In this document: in pieces, positions 10,460-21,781 of the stretch
How positions within the stretch are numbered: the first letter of the stretch is position 1
How the letters are laid out: the number at the start of each line of letters is the position of its first letter
Assembly (NCBI GenBank): GCA_037833965.1
Contig: AP031351.1
Coordinates: 23,448,501 to 23,512,500 of the forward strand
Direction of reading: 5' to 3'
Source: Marchantia polymorpha subsp. ruderalis
Taxonomy: Eukaryota > Streptophyta > Marchantiopsida > Marchantiales > Marchantiaceae
DNA: 64,000 nt
Made by a program: the position numbers and the translations under genes
Notes under the pieces: generated by a model
The model's input: only the letters and a program-made list of their open reading frames with translations
Database searches by the model: none
Told to the model about the DNA's origin: nothing

Positions 10460-12456
10460 GCGGCACGGACAACGTTTTTGACGATGGTTTGCTGATAATG
10501 GTGTTTCATACGTTCTGGGCAGCAAGCCACGACTGCGTAAGTGTTCGAGCTGAGCTCAAGCTCCAACACATATGTGTGAAATGTGTAATATTTCACGGAA
10601 GACAGACAGTTCAGTGTTCATGTTGGGTGTTGCAGTATGTAGTAGATACGTTCAAATGTGTTGATGAAGATTAGCGTTGACGTCAGAGATGTGGCCTTCG
10701 CTGAAGGCAGGTCTCTGTACCTGCGGTCCTAATTAGCTGCTAGTTGCTAATCATATTACAACGAGTATTTTGTGTGTCTCTTCGAAAGCTGTTCCTCTTA
10801 AGCCTAAGAAAGCTTAGAAGTTTTTGTAGAATGCATGGTTTCTCGTTGTTGTGTAACCTTGGGATCTGATGACGACCAGAGGACTAAGGGTTCGGCATTT
10901 ATCATAACTGTTTCATATTACTAAATGAAGTATCATTGTTTTTCTGGTTGCAAGGAGCTGGTAATTTGATGAAAGATGTAGGAATAGAGTAGACCTCATT
11001 TTTCGCGTTGTATACTTGTTTTACACATTCCTACATTCTTTGGCGATATGTGCAAAATCCATACGGAAAGAGAAAAGTAGCATGGAATATGTACGCATGC
11101 ATGTGTGATTCGTTTCCATCTCAGAGGCAGAAAGAAAGATTAGTGTACTTTTTGCAGCATAGTTTTCGAATGAACTTGGTACATGACATGAAGATGGAGA
11201 TGATAGGTCACTGGAACAGTATTCAAGAGTGTTGAGCTCGGGCAGATTGTTACGGAGAATACCGAGAAGTAAAACCTTGGTTGGGCGAGATCGGGGGGAA
11301 TGCTTGGATCTGAAGCTCCTGTTAGAGCCATGGGAAAATTGACGAATTTTCTCAAAATTCATTATCATTATAGTAGTTATTCAAGCTAATGTCGAATAAA
11401 AAATTAAAATCACGATGAATGTTATTATATATGGACTTCTTCCGAATCCCTTAATTTATATTACTTGGCTGCACATTTCTGCAATCTGGTGGCCTTTGTT
11501 GCACTTGCAATCTGGTGTCCCCACAAATTACTTAGCTACCACATGTAATATTCACTTACCCACACCACATGTACACTATGTGATAATTCAACTCTCCCAC
11601 TAGACTCCACTTCTATTCTAGTTCTTTATTGTACTCAACTCTTTTTGTAAGCTAATGTAAATTCTAACCATGCCAATTAGTAAATCTTCAATTTCTCGCA
11701 ATATCATAGACTTCGCCAGACTCATACCCTTTGCCAAACGTTAATGTCTATATTTCCAAACGCTTTGTAAACACACCTTCCCACCATGTCTTCCGTCGGA
11801 GAATACAGTACTTCAAGTTTATTTTGTCCGCTCTCCATATTCTCACAAATTTATGTTGAAGTTATGCTCAGTCGAAGCTGCATTGATTTATTCCGTTAAT
11901 AATTCTTGATCTTTCTTTATTTGCAGGCCAGGCGGAGATTCTGTATACTAGCCCTACGTGCTCGATTTTTCAATAAATTTTCCCACGTTCCGTACAATCC
12001 TGTAGGCTTTCCGCGATTTAAGTGATCAATCTCCTTCTACTTTAAACCTGGTGCTGATTGAGGTACGTCAAGTCGTGGACAATTATGTTACAGAATCTTG
12101 CTCAGACATAAGGGTACTTCGTCCTCCGTGCTATTCGCTGCCACAATCTAATAACACGAACGCGTCCAAAGATCTGCGATGTGGAGAGACCAACTAATAT
12201 TCCGAAGGATGGGACTAAGTACAGTACGTGCAACCAATTCTACTCCTGGCCATATGCGGGTTAGATCGTGCCTCGAAACTACTGAAAATAACATCCACAA
12301 GAATGACGCGCTCTAGAATGTCGATGTACCTAGAATCATGAGGACATGTAGAAATCTGAGCGAACATGATTTCTATGACGCATTCATTCCCCATATGAGT
12401 TACAGTTCCTTGGAGACTGTGCGCCCTTGCAATAAATTCTTTTCTGGAGACACGCT
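10460..12456. other. Intergenic between lectin copy 2 and R3
   Basis: The first 200 bases are probably the 3' UTR of lectin copy 2. No further gene, RNA or element was recognised. Frames on both strands near 11000-11370 overlap each other and show no family motif. Confidence 0.45.
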
Positions 12457-12895
12457 ATCACCTGCGCGGAGCCGTATTTTTAAGCTGTCAGCAAGTCCGC
12501 AACCATCCACATGATCCAGGCCCAGCGCTCTGTTTGTGCTGTCCGGAAGAGAAGGACACATTACGATAAGGCTTTGAAAATCCCATAGGTACACGGATAA
12601 CTAACATGGTGCTACACCATATTATGCTGATGTCTGGCAAGGATGAAACGACAAGGCTTGTACGGGGCTAGCTCCATTAGCTTCACAATGGTAAACATGC
12701 TTGAATATATAACGTTTATTAAGTCGTACGCAAAGCTGGTGTATAGAGTGAAAGAGTTTAAACAGCAGGTGAAACAAACGCACTTGTTTAAGGCAGAGTT
12801 TCCTCGAATTCCAGAAAGTGGAGTAGTATTTCGATCGACCATGACCGCGCCCGTGGATGCAGGATGGCAGGCTGACAACTTTCGCCACTTGTAAG
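12457..12895 (+). repeat. R-family dispersed repeat, copy R3
   Basis: This starts with the same TATCACCTGCGCG block as R2 and runs colinear with it to the TTCGCCACTT segment. A short hairpin follows at 12883-12904 (CGCCACTTG, loop TAAG, CAAGTGGCG). Copy R4 begins some 30 bases later, so R3 and R4 are a head-to-tail pair. Confidence 0.8.
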
Positions 12896-12924
12896 CAAGT
12901 GGCGTCGTAACTCGACGCCGTAAT

Positions 12925-13273
12925 TGTAAGCAGTCAGCATGTCCGCAATCATCCACATGATCCAGGCCCGGCCTTCTGTTTGTGCTGTCCGGAAGAAACG
13001 GACACATTACGATAAGGCTATGAGAAACTCCATGTGCACACGGATAACTAACATGGTGCTAGACGACATTATGCTGATGAGTGGCAAGGATGAAACTACG
13101 ATGCTAGTACGGGGCTAGCCCCTTAAGCATCACAATGGTATACATGTTCGATTTCATAAAAGTTTTAAAGTCGGTACGCAAAGCTGGCGTCCTAAGTTAG
13201 CCAGTGAAAATTTGGAAGTAGGCAAGAGGGTGATGAATTTTCATGGGTCTAAACCTGGAAGAGTATAAACAAC
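12925..13273 (+). repeat. R-family dispersed repeat, copy R4, left half
   Basis: Colinear with R2 and R3 (CCACATGATCCAGGCCCGGC, CTAACATGGTGCT, GTACGCAAAGCTGGCGT) up to the AAACAAC that precedes the copia insertion. The other half resumes at 28104. It is slightly more diverged than R3 and carries an extra stretch at about 13200-13255. Confidence 0.75.
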
Positions 13274-13278
13274 AGGAG
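13274..13278. repeat. Target-site duplication AGGAG (left) of copia element
   Basis: AGGAG directly before the LTR is repeated directly after the other LTR at 28099-28103. In the uninterrupted R2 and R3 copies the corresponding site reads ACAGGTGAAAC, with only one AGGTG, so the duplication was made by the insertion. Confidence 0.9.
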
Positions 13279-13564
13279 TAACAGAAGTGAGGCAATACAA
13301 GAAAGAGTCGAGAGACACAGATACTGAGTACTGGAGAGCAGATCTTAGTTATGTTATACATAGGACCTGGATTGGGTTTAAGTACCCAATCCGAGGTGAC
13401 AACGGAAACTGGTATTTACACCCGCGTAGTGGGAAGGGTAGTGGTGTCTAATGATGACAAGGACACCTCAATAGTAGTGGGGTAGTGGCGTAGTGGGCTG
13501 CAGTCTAACAATGATTACACAAGAAGCAGCGTAGAAGGAATAGGGAGTAATCAGTATTCTAACA
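13279..13564 (-). repeat. 3' LTR of copia element
   Basis: 286 bp, identical in length to 27813-28098 and differing at three positions (near 13323, 13365 and 13405). On the coding strand it begins TGTTAGAATACTG and ends CTTCTGTTA. Confidence 0.95.
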
Positions 13565-13578
13565 CTCCCACTTACTAC
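13565..13578 (-). promoter_or_regulatory. Polypurine tract next to 3' LTR
   Basis: On the coding strand AGTAAGTGGGAG lies directly before the LTR and directly after the pol stop codon. This is the expected place for the plus-strand primer of reverse transcription. Confidence 0.7.
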
Positions 13579-16500
13579 CTACTTACTTCGCTCATCCACA
13601 TTTCCAACTAATAAACCTAAATTCTGATTATGATACCACTGCTTTTCTCTAGCTAATGGTTTTGTCATAATATCAGCAATCATTTCTTCTGTTGAAACAT
13701 AAATTAATTTCACCAAGTTATTGGTAACCAGATCTCTGACAAAATGGTATCTAATGTCAATATGTTTAGATCTCTCGTGACTTTTGTTGTTCTCTATCTG
13801 TGACATGGCACTTTGGTTGTCACAGAAAATAGTGGTCGACTCCAGCTCAAAACCTAGATCGGTTAGTAATTCTCTTAACCACATAGCTTCAGCTCCAGCC
13901 TTGGACAAAGCCATGTACTCGGCTTCTGTAGAAGAAAGCGCTACTGACTTTTGCTTCTTGGATGTCCAACTAATGGTTCCGCCATTAAGTTGGAAACAGT
14001 ATCCAGACGTCGATCGTCTCGTGTCAAGGCAACCACCCCAGTCTGCATCAGAATATCCAGTCAAACCGGATGGTTTGTCAACCCTCGTGAACACAAGGCC
14101 AAAGTCGAGAGTTCCTCTCAGGTATCTGAAAATTCTCTTGACTGCCTTCCAATGTGTCAATCCAGGATTTGACATGAACTGAGCCACAGAACTGACAGCA
14201 AAGGATATATCTGGTCTAGTGCAGACCATAGCCCACATCAAGCTCCCAACTGCAGCTTGATATGGAATATTCTTCACCTCTTCACTTTCTCCCACTGAAT
14301 TGGGAGAGTCAAGCGTACTTAACTTCAAACCGGGTTCCATGGGTGTATCAATTGGCTTACAGTCAGCCATGTTGAACCTCGCAAGCTTTTCAACCAAATA
14401 TCGTGGTTGGGAGATCCGAATCCACCCTTCTTCACGATTTCTGTCAACTTGCATACCAAGACAATGATGGATCTCTTCTAAGTCCACCATTTCGAACTCC
14501 GCTTTAAGTTTCTCCTTGATCTGCGTGAGGAGACGCAATGAATTGCTTGCCAGTATACAGTCGTCCACGTACAGTGCTAAATACACAAATGCATTCTCCT
14601 GAAAGTGAACGTAAATATTCTGATCTGCATTAGCCCTGGTAAAGGCAATCTGTAGTAAGAACGAGTCAATCCTCTGGTACCACTGTCGTGATGATTGTTT
14701 CAATCCATAAATGGACTTAATTAGTTTACACACCATGTTATTCTCAGAAGAGATCTTCAACCCTTCAGGAATGGCCATGTAGACTTCTTCGTCCAACCGC
14801 CCGTTCAGGAATGCAGTTTTCACGTCCATCTGGTGCAGCTCTAAATTGTATTGAGCTGCTAGAGCCATTAACACCCTGATGGATGTCATCTTCACCACCG
14901 GGGAAAAAGTTTCTGAAAAGTCAACACCATAAACCTGTGAATAGCCTTTGGCTACTAACCTGGCCTTGTATCGATCAACAGAACCGTCAGGCTTGTATTT
15001 GATTTTGTAAATCCATTTGCAGCCAACGACGTTCTTACCCGCAGGTAACTCTGTCAGTGTCCAGGTGTGATTTTTCTTCAAGGAAGTAAATTCGTCCTCC
15101 ATAGCTTGTTTCCATTTGATGGAATTAGCATTTTGTAAGGCCTCTTCATAAGAAGTAGGTTCTTGGTGAGTCTCTCCGTATGAAAATAGACCTTGATGCT
15201 TCTTCCTCTTCTCCAAAAGTTGATCATATCTTTCGACACGTTTCCTTACTCTTTCCCCCCTTCGAAAGAGAGGATCGATGGAGTGGGAAGACGATGAAGC
15301 ATCCCCCGTAGCTGCAGGCGGGACTTCAGATGCAGTGTTGTGAATTCGGAGTTCTCCCAGTAAGTCTTCGAGGTTGCACACTGTATCATCAAGAGGAGCC
15401 GAAGAGAGAGAATTCTCCCGTAGCTTCCACATGCGTCTCTGATAAGTCTGGCCAAAACGGGCTGGATAAGTTGCAGGGACTTCAGCAGTGGGAGAATGAC
15501 TTACGGATGAAGTGGAAGTTGCCTGTGGAACTCCCACTGCATGTGATGGTGTCCCTGGACTGAATTCTCCTACCGCTGGTGGTCGTCCTGCTGGTTGCTG
15601 TTCTGCTGGTAACCTCCTGCGAACTGGATCAGTCGATGGAGCTAGTGGAACAGGGCGAAAGGGAGTAAAACCTTCTTGCTCAGCAGGTGGAATAACTGAT
15701 GCTTGCTGATGGTGAGAGGTAGCTTCTCGAACTGCAAGAGGCATAAATCTGACGGATCTGCTTTCAAGAATCTTGTGAGAGTCCTTTCTCTGTACGCGAT
15801 ATCCTTTGGCTGTAGTAGAGTAGCCAAGGAAAACACATTCTACACTCTTGGGGTCTATCTTATCCCGATGGCCTTTCTCAATATGAGCAAAGGCAGTACA
15901 TCCGAAAACTTGTAGATTCCGCAGATCCGGCTTCTGCCGATGCCAAAGTTCGTAAGGGGTTTTGGTGGTGGGTAGAGCCTTCGATGGAGATCTGTTCTGC
16001 AAGTAAACGGCTGTATGGATGGCTTCTCCCCAATAGCCATGAGAGAGACCAGAATGTGTCAACATGGCAACAACAGAATCGATCAAAGTTCGATTCTTCC
16101 GTTCTGCTACTCCGTTTTGTTCAGGAGTATCATGAATGGAAAACTGTCGTTGTATGCCGTGAAGTGTACAAAAATCAGTAAAAGCTCGAGATTTGTATTC
16201 AAGAGCATTATCTGATCGCAGAACCTTGATGCGCTTGTTCAGGTAATTTTCAGCCATTGCTTTGAATTCCTGAAACTTGGCAAAGGCATCAGACTTCTGT
16301 TTTATCAAATATACATGCGTATATCGTGAAACATCACCGATGAATGTGATGAAGTACTTACAGTTCGAGAATGTTTGAGTTCTCAGAGGGCCACAAATAT
16401 CCGTGTGTACTAGACCAAGAAGGTCTTTAGCACGAGTGGCTCCTTTTCTTGGGAACTTTGCTCTTGTGGACTTCCCTAGAGCACATGATGTGCAGAAAGG

Positions 16501-16604
16501 GAGAGTCCGAAAGGAACATTTCTCCAACCCTTCTACCATGTGATGCTGCTTCATTTGCTGAATTTGCGGAAGACTCATATGGCCGAGCTTGAGACTCATA
16601 TGGC
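13579..16604 (-). pseudogene. copia pol, 3' part: integrase, reverse transcriptase, RNase H
   Basis: About 1006 codons of the polyprotein, separated from its gag part by the nested element, so interrupted although the frame itself is undamaged. In order it carries the pre-integrase/zinc region (LGHMSLPQIQQM, then FCTSCALGK) and the integrase core (HTDICGPL, then DNALEYKSR and PEQNGVAERKNRTL with the catalytic acidic residues). Next come RT (AFLNGRLDEEVYM, SIYGLKQSSRQW and the catalytic LALYVDDCILAS near 14560-14575) and RNase H (GYSDADWGG, STSGYCF, ALSSTEAEYMAL near 13915-13945, SKHIDIRYHFVR). It ends at a TAG stop next to the polypurine tract. An upstream ATG at 16617 lies inside the inserted element and is not the real start. 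The product would copy and integrate element RNA in cytoplasmic particles. Confidence 0.95.
16600..16604. repeat. Target-site duplication ATGGC (left) of nested element
   Basis: ATGGC before the TGTGGTAAC terminus is repeated after TTATTACA at 26347-26351. Counting it once restores the copia reading frame. Confidence 0.9.
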
Positions 16605-16915
16605 TGTGGTAACACACTTTTTGTTTTTTTTGCAGAATTTAAACAATTTTAGAAAACTAGTACCAAAGCAGTGTTTGTAGCTAGAGAAGGGTACGCTAAA
16701 TAGAGTGGATTGATGAGATCGTCACGAGGGCACAAAGAATCACGTAGTCGGATGTACCAACGCCAACGTCTTCGGCGCCTTCGGCAAAAGCTCCTTTTTG
16801 AGGTGTCTCTATTCACGCGCCTCTAGCGTATAAGGAAGCTACGCTTCCGGCGCAGACACCTCAGGAGGAGGTTTTGCTAAAGACGTCAGGAGAAGGGCCC
16901 GGACCTCTAAAGGCA
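16605..16915 (+). repeat. X unit, copy 1 (311 bp)
   Basis: Runs from TGTGGTAACACAC to CCTCTAAAGGCA. Three base differences from copy 2 were counted, with no length difference. It contains a T-rich stretch, AACGTCTTCGGCGCCTTCGG, and a near-hairpin AAGCTACGCTTCC. Confidence 0.9.
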
Positions 16916-17226
16916 TGTGGTAACACACTTTTTGTTTTTTTTGCAGAATTTAAACAATTTTAGAAAACTAGTACCAAAGCAGTGGTTGTAGCTAGAGAAG
17001 GGTACGCTAAATAGAGTGGATTGATGAGATCGTCACGAGGGCACAAAGAATCACGTAGTCGGATGTACCAACGCCAACGTCTTCGGCGCCTTCGGCAAAA
17101 GCTCCTTTTTGAGGTATCTCTACTCACGCGCCTCTAGCGTATAAGGAAGCTACGCTTCCGGCGCAGACACCTCAGGAGGAGGTTTTGCTAAAGACGTCAG
17201 GAGAAGGGCCCGGACCTCTAAAGGCA
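16916..17226 (+). repeat. X unit, copy 2 (311 bp)
   Basis: A head-to-tail duplicate of 16605-16915. It is followed directly by TCCGACCATGAGTGCG of unit Y. Its last bases (AAGGCA) are also present at the Y/Y junction, so six bases are shared at the breakpoint. Confidence 0.9.
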
Positions 17227-20200
17227 TCCGACCATGAGTGCGCCTTCGGCGAAACGCCGCTAGCGCGGAAAGGGAAAACCTTCATAACAATCGGGATACA
17301 CGGTAGATCCAGTTGGTTGAAGTTGCATTAGAAAGAGCTCGGGACGCTCGTTCTAACGAGTCCAAGAGCGCCGGAGATGGATCAGGAATGGAGAAGTTAT
17401 GAGCGTCGGAAAACTTGTAGCCGGACATGCGCCGTTCGCGCTAGGGTTCACAGCCGGAAAGGATTCCCGTACGCCCTCGGCGATGCGCCTTCGGCGGAAT
17501 CACGCGCTCACAGGAGGAAACCAACTCAGAGTCGGAAGCGCCCTTGGCGGCTGTTCATGGAAGGAAAGCGCCGGTCAGATGTACGCCTCCGACGTGGCGC
17601 TGACGGCCGGATGCGCTGGCATGAGTTGCGCTGACGGATATGCGCTGGCAGCAACGGACGAGGCATAAAGGACAAAATAGGCGGTACGACTGCGCGCCGG
17701 CGTAATTCGCTCCGGCTGGATGTGCGCCTCCAGCAAGGCGCCGACGGATAATGAACGCACCAGCGGCGACACGCCTCCGGAGAAGGGCGGGTTAGGAAAA
17801 GACAACAGGGCCGACGTATACCCTGCAGCGGACTCGAGTCCGGAAGGTGGCGGCGGCGGGAGAATTCAACGTTTAAGCATGCGAATGCGCGCAATGCGGA
17901 GACGTGAATTCGCGCATGCAAAGGGCGAACCGTTAAGCCGTATAGCCGGCTGCGTACGTTGCAACCAGTAAGAACGTTGGACGTTCTTGAAATCGGAGAA
18001 GAAAAGACTGCGCTCCAGTCTCATTCTCTCATTCTTGACTTTGCGATTTCCAGTTCCAAGATTACGCGCAAGGGCGGAACGACCTGCAGTGAGAGTAGAG
18101 AGTGCGGAGACGAGTTGCACAAGGATCTTGGCGGACCTTGAAAGAATTGGGAGTAGCGATCTTGAACGAGCGCAGAGAGAGTGAGCAGTCAGTGCTTGAG
18201 TGGCCGACGCGCAGTGGCGATTGTGAGAGAGTGAGCGAAAGGGAGAACGTTTGTGTGTGCAGGCAACGCAATGTCGAAGGTTCCCCAACTGCGAGTGTCT
18301 CCACTCAGGGTGCCGCAGATCGGTCTACGCGCATTTCAAGATGTGCTGACGAGGCTGAAGCTCGATTTTCTCCTCTGGGGGTGGAATTGGACGTGTCCGG
18401 AGATGGTGCGCGAGTATCTGCAAGAGAGACACAAGCCTTCTCGCGGATTTCGCCCACACCCAGAGAGATGGGAAATTTGCAATTGGGCGCAGGTGTTGGG
18501 CAGGTGTGCCGGCGAGGAAGGGGATCTCCTCTTCGAGGCCGACAGCGTGAAAGTGTCCCAGGAGGAAGAAGTCTCTTACAATGAGCTCTTCAAGGTGGCT
18601 AGACATCCCAAGAACGGTTTCCGGACTCGGGATTACAAGGATCGATTGCGGAGAAATGTCGCGACAGCATTGCTGCAGATATTGCAGCCGACCAAGACCG
18701 CTTACATGCATGGTTGGCAGGTAGAGTTCGTGGAGCTAGTGTTGTCAGGAGCTCCGGTGCATTGGGCACGGCTCCTGTGGAAGGTGACGCGCCAACATGC
18801 GCAAGAAGAGAGGGGAGGAACGCTCAATCATCTATCGCCTTACTTAATCGTGTTTTACCGGGCGATGGGATGTTTGACGAATGCTGAGAAAACTCGGTTT
18901 CCGCAGCTGAGCCGGTCTTATCCAGGTAGATATTCGAGGGAGGCCGAAGTAGACACGGATCCGGACGAGGAACCTGCCAGTACGCCTCCGGCTCCGGCTC
19001 CAGCCAGAGCAGCAGAAGAACGTCGAAGTGAGCGCATTCCGCGCAAGCGGAAGTGGGATGAGAGACCTGAGGACAGGCAGCCGGAAGTACCAGCTGCGCC
19101 GACTCGTGGTCGGCCCACCCCCGAGCCTCATAGTCGACCAAAACAGAGGGCACGCAGAATGCCAACTGTTACTGAGGAGACCAGGCGAACTCCGACCCGG
19201 CGGAATCTCACACAGGAAGAGATAATTGCTCAGGGCCTAGGGAAGACGGCAGAAACCTCTGCACAGAAGGCACCACGGCCTTCGGGAGGAGATGGACGGA
19301 CTGACGACCGGCCGACTGCGAGTCGGATGACTGAAGGTCGACAAGCGGAAGGAAGGCCAACTGAACGGCGCGTTGAACCGGACAGCAGGCCGGAAGCAGA
19401 AGAGAGTTTGGCTGACGAGCCAACAATCCTCAGAGGGTCGTCTTCGGCGGAAGGCACTTCTGGAAGAACGCCACCAGCAAACAGGCCAAGTGGAGTCAAG
19501 ACGCGCAGGGTGTATCCGACTCCCAGTCGGACAACTGCTGGTTGGCCGACTGCGAGTCGGACAACAGAGAGTCAGCCGGATTCGCCGACTGCGAGACGGA
19601 TGGGGCCAACGACCAGTGTGCGGACGCCTTCGGCGGACGCACCTTCAGCAAGGACACCTTCCGCGCAGATGGCGCCGGAAGGACAGGCAGCAGAAGCGGG
19701 CGGTGCAAGAGTGACAAAAGTCACTGCGGCGTCGACCCCTTCACAAACCGAAGATCGAGCCGGAACAGGGGCTCAAGCAGTGGGATCTCCCACTGCCCTG
19801 GATATTTTAGCAGGCAGTGGAGCAGCAGTCGCAGCGGAAGCTGCTGCGCGCCACAGTTCCAGGGAGTCGCCAAGGGATTCGGTGGCGACTGAAATCCTCG
19901 AGACTGAGGATGAGACGAGCTCGGAAGAGCAAGAAGAGGATTCGGTGCAGAAAACGCCAACAGGGGTGCTGTGCGAACAGATAGTTCCACTCCTGCGATA
20001 TCTGGATCGCAAGACATCCAAATACGGAAGTGCCTTAAAACCGCAGTCTTATGTGGAGACTATCAGGCGAAGGACGAGGATCAAGGTGGCAAAGTGGGCC
20101 TCTAGTTGCCAAGTATATGTGGAAAGGAACACCGCCCTCCGACAACACCTGGCGGTCACCCAGAAGCTGTACCAAGCCTTGCAGCAGCAGAAGGAGGATG

Positions 20201-21781
20201 CGGCGACGAAGAGTCAGGCGGAGGCCGAACTAATACGGGCAAAGATCGAATTGGAACTGCAGGAGGAGCGGAGACAGAACAAAGTCCTAGCAGCCGAGCT
20301 TGCGCGCCAGACGCGCGCCTTAGAGGAAAGTCAAAGAGCCCGCAAGGAGGATGAGGAGTTGTTGTGCAACTTGCAAACCGAGTGCTCGGATTTGAGGGCT
20401 CACCGTGCGGATTTAGAAATGCAGCTAGCAGAGGTGGAGAGCAGCTGCAGAGCACGAGGAGAGTTGGCGGCACGGGTGACTCGTTGTCTAAACGGATACA
20501 CCCATTGGGAGGTGGCAGCTCAAGAGAGGGTTACACTCCGGGAGTTCGAGCTTCGGGCGGCGGCCTTGACGGAAGGTGACAGTCGGAGTCGGCGGCGAGT
20601 GGCAAGAAAATTAGAAACTTTCTTGTCGGGTGCGTGCGACACTATGGCGCACTTGCAGTCGGAAGTCACTGCAGCGCTCCGACGCCTGGGGTTACGCAGC
20701 CGGTCGGAAGACTGGCAAGGTAGAGATAGTAAGCGGAGCAGTCCGGCGCGCAGGAGGCGCAGCACCGGATCTGCTGAGTGCAGTAGAGTAGTTTGGTTTC
20801 GCGCAGATGCTGCGAGTGGTAGATAGGATAGCGTAGTGCTAGTTAGGATCTTTTGAGAGTATAAAGTAGATCAAGGCGTTTTGCCTTGGGACTCTTCCAG
20901 TTTCGGAAGTGCAGATCAGGAACTCACTTTCTTGGCGTGTTTGTGCATTTTGGTCCTGGCACCACGTAGAGAAGCTGCAGCATAGCGAAGTTACCGTATG
21001 TTGTAGTTGAAGGCCTTCGGCTGAATGTTCAGAGCTAGTACCCGGTTAGAGACTTGAGTAGTGCGGATCTGCACCTGCGGGTGATTTCTGATACTCAGAG
21101 CCGGCTGCGAGTTAGATACTTGAACAGTTCCCCCTTACTCCTTCGAGTGACATATCCTGATTGTACTCCTACGGGAAGTTTCCCCTGAATGCCAATGTGA
21201 AGTTTCATTACTTCGTGTAAACCTTGGTTTGTAATTCAGGTTGTGTGTGTGTTACTGGATCGTGTTTTCAGTAAGTTCTCAGACGGGTCTGCACTCCCTG
21301 CGTTTTGTGTGATAGTCGAGGGTGACGTCCACGGCGTACGTAGAGGCTTCGTTCCGAAGTGAGAAGTCCAGTCCGGGTACCCCCGCTAGTTCCTGGCGGA
21401 AGGGCAGTAAAAGCCGGAGTGGGAGGCACTTCCTGCAGAACCTCTGAGTGAACTTGCGAGACACTTTCCTCCTGAAATCCGAAGCGGAGGTCCTGACCGA
21501 CCTCCGAGTTGTGCTTTTTGCCAGTTTCAGGTGTGTGTGTGTGTGTTGAGTGACCAAGCTGTACCGTGCATCCTCCGAGCATCCTCCGAGTTGAGTTCCT
21601 CCTCCGAGTCGAGCCTCCGAGTCGAGCACTACAGTATTTCTGGGAGTGACAGTCGCCTAGAATTCAAACTCTACCAAAAGTCTGTTAAACGTGACACTTT
21701 TACTCTGTGTGTTGCCTCTGTCCCTGTGGGTTCGATCTTTTTACCACCATACTGCAGTTTTAGCCTTTGGTGGGTTATTAC
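17221..21781 (+). repeat. Y unit, copy A (4561 bp)
   Basis: Runs from AAGGCATCCGACCATG to GGTGGGTTATTAC. It holds a GC-rich leader of about 1 kb, the 851-residue ORF at 18271-20826, and a 950-bp trailer. The trailer contains GTGTGTGTGTGT and short repeats of ATCCTCCGAG near 21570-21625. Copy B follows directly and is nearly identical (4564 bp). No X unit separates them. Confidence 0.9.
18271..20826 (+). CDS. Coiled-coil, gag-like element protein, copy A (851 aa)
   Basis: Start chosen at the ATG of MSKVPQLRVSPLR, the first position where both Y copies agree. The frame is open further upstream but with different lengths in the two copies. Residues 1 to about 215 form a compact domain rich in Trp, Leu and Arg (FLLWGWNWTCPEMVREYLQ, GAPVHWARLLWKVTRQHA, HLSPYLIVFYRAMG). 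It resembles domains of plant transposon-borne proteins, but I could not assign a family. About 220-560 is a Pro/Thr/Ser/Arg-rich linker with TPSARTPSA-type repeats and basic patches (RIPRKRKW). About 560-590 is acidic (TEDETSSEEQEED). About 620-790 is heptad-rich coiled coil (ALQQQKEDAATKSQAEAEL, LQTECSDLRAHRADLEMQLA). No catalytic motif or zinc knuckle is visible. A structural or nucleic-acid-binding (gag-like) role is inference only. Confidence 0.75.
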   Translation: MSKVPQLRVSPLRVPQIGLRAFQDVLTRLKLDFLLWGWNWTCPEMVREYLQERHKPSRGFRPHPERWEICNWAQVLGRCAGEEGDLLFEADSVKVSQEEEVSYNELFKVARHPKNGFRTRDYKDRLRRNVATALLQILQPTKTAYMHGWQVEFVELVLSGAPVHWARLLWKVTRQHAQEERGGTLNHLSPYLIVFYRAMGCLTNAEKTRFPQLSRSYPGRYSREAEVDTDPDEEPASTPPAPAPARAAEERRSERIPRKRKWDERPEDRQPEVPAAPTRGRPTPEPHSRPKQRARRMPTVTEETRRTPTRRNLTQEEIIAQGLGKTAETSAQKAPRPSGGDGRTDDRPTASRMTEGRQAEGRPTERRVEPDSRPEAEESLADEPTILRGSSSAEGTSGRTPPANRPSGVKTRRVYPTPSRTTAGWPTASRTTESQPDSPTARRMGPTTSVRTPSADAPSARTPSAQMAPEGQAAEAGGARVTKVTAASTPSQTEDRAGTGAQAVGSPTALDILAGSGAAVAAEAAARHSSRESPRDSVATEILETEDETSSEEQEEDSVQKTPTGVLCEQIVPLLRYLDRKTSKYGSALKPQSYVETIRRRTRIKVAKWASSCQVYVERNTALRQHLAVTQKLYQALQQQKEDAATKSQAEAELIRAKIELELQEERRQNKVLAAELARQTRALEESQRARKEDEELLCNLQTECSDLRAHRADLEMQLAEVESSCRARGELAARVTRCLNGYTHWEVAAQERVTLREFELRAAALTEGDSRSRRRVARKLETFLSGACDTMAHLQSEVTAALRRLGLRSRSEDWQGRDSKRSSPARRRRSTGSAECSRVVWFRADAASGR

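Noticed and set aside
9968-10525. 185-codon open frame on the minus strand across lectin copy 2
   Set aside because: It is antisense to a well-supported lectin, has no family motif, and the equivalent frame in copy 1 is much shorter. It follows from GC-rich codon use.
12883-12904. Helitron 3' end hairpin
   Set aside because: A hairpin is present at the R3/R4 border, but no CTRR end, no 5' TC end, and no AT-dinucleotide insertion site was found in the R copies.
16605-17226. The two 311-bp X units as a pair of LTRs around an empty element
   Set aside because: They abut directly with no internal region, and no X follows the Y units. The target duplication ATGGC encloses the whole X-X-Y-Y stretch.
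18102-18584. 160-codon frame overlapping the start of the element ORF, and its copy at 22812
   Set aside because: A different frame from the long ORF and of different length in the two Y copies. A shadow of the GC-rich coding sequence.
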